The notes beneath the pieces are model-generated. The model searched no databases. It was not told the DNA's origin and saw only the letters and a program-made list of their open reading frames with translations. A DNA stretch of 9,635 nt from DAOUBA01 sp034432855 (GTDB taxonomy: Bacteria; Chloroflexota; Anaerolineae; B4-G1), in assembly GCA_034432855.1 (NCBI GenBank), contig DAOUBA010000095.1:1-9635 (forward strand), given 5' to 3'. The position numbers and the translations under genes are program-made. Of this stretch, positions 7,583 through 9,635 are shown piece by piece. Each line of letters begins with the position of its first letter. Positions within the stretch are counted from its first letter, which is position 1.

Positions 7583-7755
7583 GTAATTGCTCAGCCTGCC
7601 CTCCCGCAGGTTCGAAAATGGCGCCCGCACCGGCCTAAAGGGCCGGTGCTGGGAGGGGGTACGCCCAGCGCCGCCGGTTCACGGCGGCGCAGCGGCAAAA
7701 ACGTCACTCCACGCCGGGAGATCGCGCTCAAACCTGCAGGTGGGTGAGCAGTTAC
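7583..7755. mobile_element. IS66-like MITE, 173 bp, with 8-bp target duplication
   Basis: The left terminus GTAATTGCTCA (7583-7593) is inverted as TGAGCAGTTAC (7745-7755), 10 of 11 bases matching. The inversion resumes further in with GCAGGTT (7606-7612) and AACCTGC (7731-7737). Directly outside both ends is the same octamer, GAATCCTG (7575-7582 and 7756-7763), a clean target-site duplication. An 8-bp duplication and ends starting 5'-GTAA are known features of the IS66 family, so a non-autonomous IS66 derivative is likely. There is no transposase. The interior holds two perfect hairpins: GCACCGGCC/GGCCGGTGC (7627-7649) and GCGCCGCC/GGCGGCGC (7668-7690). Confidence 0.8.
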
Positions 7756-7804
7756 GAATCCTGTGATAGTTTTCAGCAGTGCCAATGTAGACAAACCCGG
7801 CGGC

Positions 7805-7851
7805 GCCTTACCCCAACCCTGCCGCCGCAGGCGGCGGAGGAGGGGTGAGGC
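7805..7851. repeat. REP-like hairpin before the DUF3842 gene
   Basis: GCCTTACCCC (7805-7814) pairs with GGGGTGAGGC (7842-7851), 10 bp with one G-T wobble. The inner GCCGCC (7821-7826) pairs with GGCGGC (7830-7835) around a GCA loop. The sequence type (ACCCCAACCCT ... GGGGTGAGG) resembles widespread REP-like intergenic repeats. It ends 5 bases before the SD (AAGGAG, 7856-7861), so in the transcript it could influence initiation or mRNA stability. Confidence 0.6.
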
Positions 7852-7867
7852 ACAGAAGGAGAACGAA

Positions 7868-8281
7868 ATGATCATCGCCGTTGTGGATGGAATGGGGGGA
7901 GGGATCGGGGCACAGATCGTGACCCAGTTGCGGCAGGAATTGCCCCTGGATGTGGAGATCATCGCCCTGGGCACCAATGCCGTCGCCACGCAAAAGATGA
8001 TGCAGGCCCGCGCCAGTCGGGGAGCCAGTGGCGAAAACGCCATTCGCGTCTCCATTGGCGAGGCCGACTTTATCCTGGCCCCCATCGGCGTCGTTGTACC
8101 CAACTCGATGATGGGCGAGAGCACGCCGGCAATCGCCGAAGCGGTCGCCGGCGCCCGCGGGCGCAAACTCCTGCTGCCCATCAATCAGCCTCACTTTGAG
8201 GTCGTGGGCATTGAGTGGAAGCCGCTGACCAAGCAGATCAGCACGGCCATCGAGATCATCCGCCAAGCAATGGAAGGTTGA
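7868..8281 (+). CDS. DUF3842 family protein
   Basis: A 137-residue cytoplasmic protein that I recognise as DUF3842, a family with no assigned activity. It has a Rossmann-like nucleotide-binding start (IAVVDGMGGGIG, residues 3-14), then ALGTNAVAT (33-41), a conserved ASRGASGENAI stretch (49-59), APIGVVVPNSMMGE (71-84) and LLPIN (102-106). The frame stays open upstream to 7763, but that extension would translate the REP-like hairpin as a run of arginines. ATG 7868, with AAGGAG (7856-7861) six bases before it, is clearly right. Its TGA stop lies inside the -35 box of the promoter driving cooT. The neighbours are nickel-binding and nickel-transport-like genes, so a role in nickel or metal-cofactor metabolism is plausible, but this is by association only. 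Confidence 0.88.
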   Translation: MIIAVVDGMGGGIGAQIVTQLRQELPLDVEIIALGTNAVATQKMMQARASRGASGENAIRVSIGEADFILAPIGVVVPNSMMGESTPAIAEAVAGARGRKLLLPINQPHFEVVGIEWKPLTKQISTAIEIIRQAMEG

Positions 8282-8306
8282 CATCTCTGCCGGTTCATGG
8301 TATATT
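8278..8306 (+). promoter_or_regulatory. Strong sigma-70-type promoter for cooT leader
   Basis: A perfect -35 TTGACA (8278-8283), a spacer of exactly 17 bases, and TATATT (8301-8306) preceded by the extended -10 TGG. The -35 overlaps the stop codon of the DUF3842 gene (TGA 8279-8281). Transcription should start near 8313, about 90 bases before cooT, leaving room for a structured leader. This is the best promoter in the window. Confidence 0.85.
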
Positions 8307-8313
8307 TTAGTCA

Positions 8314-8328
8314 CCGGCATGAAGCCGG
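8314..8328 (+). promoter_or_regulatory. Leader hairpin 1 of the cooT transcript
   Basis: CCGGC (8314-8318) pairs with GCCGG (8324-8328) around an ATGAA loop, right at the predicted 5' end of the transcript. A second weak option, GCGC (8336-8339) with GCGC (8349-8352), would take up the first bases of the downstream terminator stem. The function is unknown: it could be part of a sensor or simply protect the 5' end. Confidence 0.4.
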
Positions 8329-8349
8329 CAAGACAGCGCATCAGAAGAG

Positions 8350-8387
8350 CGCCACCTAACGGCCTGAAGGCCGGAGGTGGCGTTTTT
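8350..8387 (+). terminator. Intrinsic terminator in cooT leader (possible attenuator)
   Basis: CGCCACCT (8350-8357) pairs with AGGTGGCG (8375-8382). The stem continues as CGGCC (8360-8364) with GGCCG (8369-8373), closed by a TGAA tetraloop, and is followed by TTTTT (8383-8387). It lies between the promoter at 8278-8306 and cooT, only 3 bases before cooT's SD, so it would stop that promoter's transcripts unless relieved. The 5' arm segment CACCT (8353-8357) can also pair with AGGTG (8393-8397) within the SD region. Confidence 0.75.
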
Positions 8388-8401
8388 GTTGGAGGTGCAG
8401 A

Positions 8402-8602
8402 ATGTGCGAAGCCAAAGTCTATGTCGTTAAGGATGGCAACGAGGAACAGATTATGCAAGATGTAGTGCTGGTACAGCCAGAAGGCGAGCATTGTCTGCTG
8501 GTCAACCTGTTGGGGGAACAGAAACTGGTCCAGGGACGCATCCAGAAAATAGACTTTCTCCGACACACACTCTACCTGAGCCAGGCAGACATCGCAAGTT
8601 AG
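8402..8602 (+). CDS. cooT: CooT family nickel-binding protein
   Basis: A small 66-residue cytoplasmic protein of the CooT family. In Rhodospirillum rubrum, CooT assists nickel insertion into carbon monoxide dehydrogenase, and Cys2 is required for Ni(II) binding. This protein starts Met-Cys (Cys2), then follows the family pattern: a beta-rich EAKVYVVKDGNEEQIMQDVVLVQPEG, LLVNLLGEQ (32-40) and IQKIDFLRHTLYL (47-59). Only one other Cys is present (Cys31). A strong SD, GGAGGT (8391-8396), sits 5 bases before ATG 8402. The gene has its own promoter and a terminator in its leader, and a second terminator-like hairpin follows it. The nickel target enzyme is not in the window; carbon monoxide dehydrogenase/acetyl-CoA synthase or a hydrogenase are the obvious candidates. 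The symbol is by family and does not prove the same role. Confidence 0.85.
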   Translation: MCEAKVYVVKDGNEEQIMQDVVLVQPEGEHCLLVNLLGEQKLVQGRIQKIDFLRHTLYLSQADIAS

Positions 8603-8638
8603 GCCATCTCCGCGCGTCAACCGCATACCGAGAACACA

Positions 8639-8689
8639 GGGCCATGAAGGCCGTTGCCGGTTGAAACCGGCTGCCTTCGTGGCCCTTTT
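8639..8689 (+). terminator. Long terminator-like hairpin after cooT
   Basis: GGGCCATGAAGGC (8639-8651) pairs with GCCTTCGTGGCCC (8673-8685), 13 bp with one G-T wobble. Inside is GCCGGT (8656-8661) with ACCGGC (8666-8671) around a TGAA tetraloop. TTTT (8686-8689) follows. It lies 37 bases after the cooT stop and 50 before the next gene, for which I find no separate promoter. It could end most cooT transcripts and set a lower level for the downstream genes. Confidence 0.7.
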
Positions 8690-8694
8690 CGATT

Positions 8695-8717
8695 CTGCCG
8701 ATAGATTTTCCCGGCAG
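8695..8717 (+). promoter_or_regulatory. Hairpin before the Cys-rich protein gene
   Basis: CTGCCG (8695-8700) pairs with CGGCAG (8712-8717) around an 11-base loop. GATT (8691-8694) and AATC (8722-8725) could extend it past a bulge. It ends 11 bases before the SD GGAGG (8729-8733). With no T-run it is not a terminator; it may affect translation or mRNA stability. Confidence 0.35.
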
Positions 8718-8739
8718 GCCGAATCCCTGGAGGTCAAAT

Positions 8740-9129
8740 ATGTGCATCGAGTGTGGCTGTGGAGAGGATACCGGCCTCACCTGCCCCGAGTGTGGCGGCC
8801 GGGTAGTGTTGATTGATAACCAGGCAACCTGTCTGGAATGTGGTGCAATTCGCGCAGAGCACCAGGGCCCTCACCCTCACCCCAATGAAAGAGGCCCGCA
8901 TGAAGAAACCCGACCTGATGACCTAACCCAACTGCGTGTTCTGCTGACCTGCTGGATGGTACACAACGAAGGGCTTGTCCATAGCCTGCGCCGGTGGGCA
9001 GCCCGCGCCGGGGAAATAGGCCTGGACGAGACCGCCCGCCAGATTGAGGAGGCAGCAGCACACATCGTGGTTTGTAACCAGGGACTGGAGGCCGTGTCTC
9101 ACTCTCTGGAAAATCTTCTATCGGGATAA
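8740..9129 (+). CDS. Putative nickel-binding protein: HypB-like CxxCGC, zinc ribbon, helical domain
   Basis: A 129-residue cytoplasmic protein with three parts. The N-terminus MCIECGCGE has Cys2, Cys5 and Cys7 in a CxxCGC motif, the arrangement that forms the high-affinity nickel site at the N-terminus of E. coli HypB. Next comes a zinc ribbon, CPEC (15-18) and CLEC (31-34). A His-rich linker (His41, 45, 47, 54) leads to a helical region (about 62-127) containing CWMVHNEGLVHSLRRWA (71-87) and late His108, Cys112 and His121. I believe this helical part is a diverged DUF8180-type domain, but the family name is from memory. SD GGAGG (8729-8733) supports ATG 8740. Flanking cooT and a NikA-like transporter gene, it is probably a nickel carrier or storage protein. 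There is no GTPase domain, so it is not HypB; zinc or another metal cannot be excluded. Confidence 0.8.
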   Translation: MCIECGCGEDTGLTCPECGGRVVLIDNQATCLECGAIRAEHQGPHPHPNERGPHEETRPDDLTQLRVLLTCWMVHNEGLVHSLRRWAARAGEIGLDETARQIEEAAAHIVVCNQGLEAVSHSLENLLSG

Positions 9130-9142
9130 CACCATCGCGCAT

Positions 9143-9161
9143 TTCGGGAACTTGCCCCGAA
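9143..9161. other. Small hairpin in the gap before the transporter gene
   Basis: TTCGGG (9143-9148) pairs with CCCGAA (9156-9161) around a 7-base loop, 13 bases after the stop of the Cys-rich protein gene. No T-run follows, so it is not an intrinsic terminator, and transcription can continue into the substrate-binding protein gene. No promoter is evident in 9130-9213. Confidence 0.35.
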
Positions 9162-9213
9162 TATCCCCCCCGCATTCCCGGACTGCGAGACCACTTTTAT
9201 TAGGAGGAACACG

Positions 9214-9635
9214 ATGAAAACCCGTTTCGGTTTCTATCTATCAGCCATATTCCTGATCGGCTTGCTTGCCGCCTGTGGGCATGCGCCGGCATCTACAGAG
9301 GCCCCTCCAGCATCACCGGCACGCACTGAATTGACCCTGGCCATCGGCGGGGAACGCGAAGATGGGTACGACCCCACTACCGGTTGGGGACGTTACGGCT
9401 CGCCGTTATTCCAGAGCACCCTGCTGTCTCGCGATAATGACCTCAACATCGTCAACGATCTGGCCGAAAGTTATCAGGTCAGCGAAGATGGGCTGGTGTG
9501 GACGGTCAAGATCCGTCGGGATGTCCGGTTCTCCGATGGGCAGCCGCTGACCGCCGAGGATGTGGCCTATACCTTCAACACGGCCGCCAGCAGTGGGAGC
9601 GTAGTGGATCTGACCCAACTGGAGATCGCGACGGC
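9214..9635 (+). CDS. NikA/OppA-type ABC transporter substrate-binding lipoprotein (partial)
   Basis: The first 140 codons of a family 5 extracellular solute-binding protein (SBP_bac_5); the gene continues past the window end. The N-terminus MKTRF is followed by a hydrophobic signal segment and the lipobox LAAC with Cys21, so it should be a lipid-anchored protein on the outer face of the cytoplasmic membrane. A short Pro/Ala/Ser linker follows. The mature domain begins ELTLAIGGE (about residue 39), with DPTTGWGRYGSPLFQSTLL and the family signature WTVKIRRDVRFSDGQPLTAEDV. The DPTTGWG...LFQSTLL block resembles nickel-transport members (NikA/CntA-like) more than generic oligopeptide binders, and the position after cooT and a CxxCGC protein supports nickel uptake. 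A peptide or other metallophore ligand remains possible. SD AGGAGG (9202-9207) is well placed. Confidence 0.88.
   Translation, partial: MKTRFGFYLSAIFLIGLLAACGHAPASTEAPPASPARTELTLAIGGEREDGYDPTTGWGRYGSPLFQSTLLSRDNDLNIVNDLAESYQVSEDGLVWTVKIRRDVRFSDGQPLTAEDVAYTFNTAASSGSVVDLTQLEIAT

Noticed and set aside
7349..7630. 93-codon minus-strand frame in the intergenic region
   Set aside because: It crosses parts of both MITE-like elements, has no ribosome binding site and shows no recognisable protein pattern.
7583..7770. Structured RNA or riboswitch before the DUF3842 gene
   Set aside because: The closing stem and hairpins first suggested an RNA, but the flanking perfect 8-bp duplication shows the structure is better explained as a transposable element.
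7763..7867. Upstream extension of the DUF3842 frame
   Set aside because: It would translate the REP-like hairpin into an Arg run; the good SD and family N-terminus place the start at 7868.
8313..8402. Known NiCo (czcD) riboswitch
   Set aside because: The leader is short and lacks the four-helix arrangement as I recall it; only a generic attenuator can be supported.

Overview
The window looks like a chromosomal segment of a GC-rich bacterium with good Shine-Dalgarno sites, sigma-70-type promoters and many small intergenic repeats. Protein flavour and context suggest an anaerobic or microaerobic Chloroflexota (Anaerolineae-like), but this is inference and no rRNA or other decisive marker is present. 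Every convincing gene is on the + strand; the long minus-strand frames are antisense shadows of real genes.

Left part (1-5300). A degenerate inverted repeat precedes ugd (UDP-glucose 6-dehydrogenase). Two M16 peptidase genes follow in tight succession. Their motifs are complementary: the first has the zinc site HxxEH...E and lacks the R/Y pair, while the second has lost the zinc site and keeps R/Y. They probably form an obligate heterodimer. Next is a lower-GC membrane protein of the GT87/DUF2029 mannosyltransferase type. Its reading frame begins at a motif that is normally internal, so the gene is 5'-truncated or frameshifted.

Middle part (5300-7230). This is a compact housekeeping block: acpS (holo-ACP synthase), trpS (tryptophanyl-tRNA synthetase) with its own recognisable promoter, and dtd (D-aminoacyl-tRNA deacylase).

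Intergenic stretch (7228-7867). No gene is supported here. It holds an 85-bp MITE-like element flanked by TA, a 173-bp MITE with GTAA-type inverted termini and a perfect 8-bp target duplication (IS66-like hallmarks), and a REP-like hairpin directly before the next ribosome binding site.

Right part (7868-9635). This is a probable nickel-handling locus: a DUF3842 protein, a CooT-family nickel-binding protein, a small protein combining an N-terminal CxxCGC motif like that of E. coli HypB with a zinc ribbon, a His-rich linker and a helical domain, and the start of a NikA/OppA-like lipoprotein substrate-binding protein of an ABC transporter. A near-consensus promoter overlaps the stop codon of the DUF3842 gene. 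Its transcript would run through a short leader and an intrinsic terminator before reaching cooT, and a second terminator-like hairpin lies between cooT and the next gene. This suggests premature-termination control, or a small RNA, in a nickel regulon. It is the most interesting part of the window.
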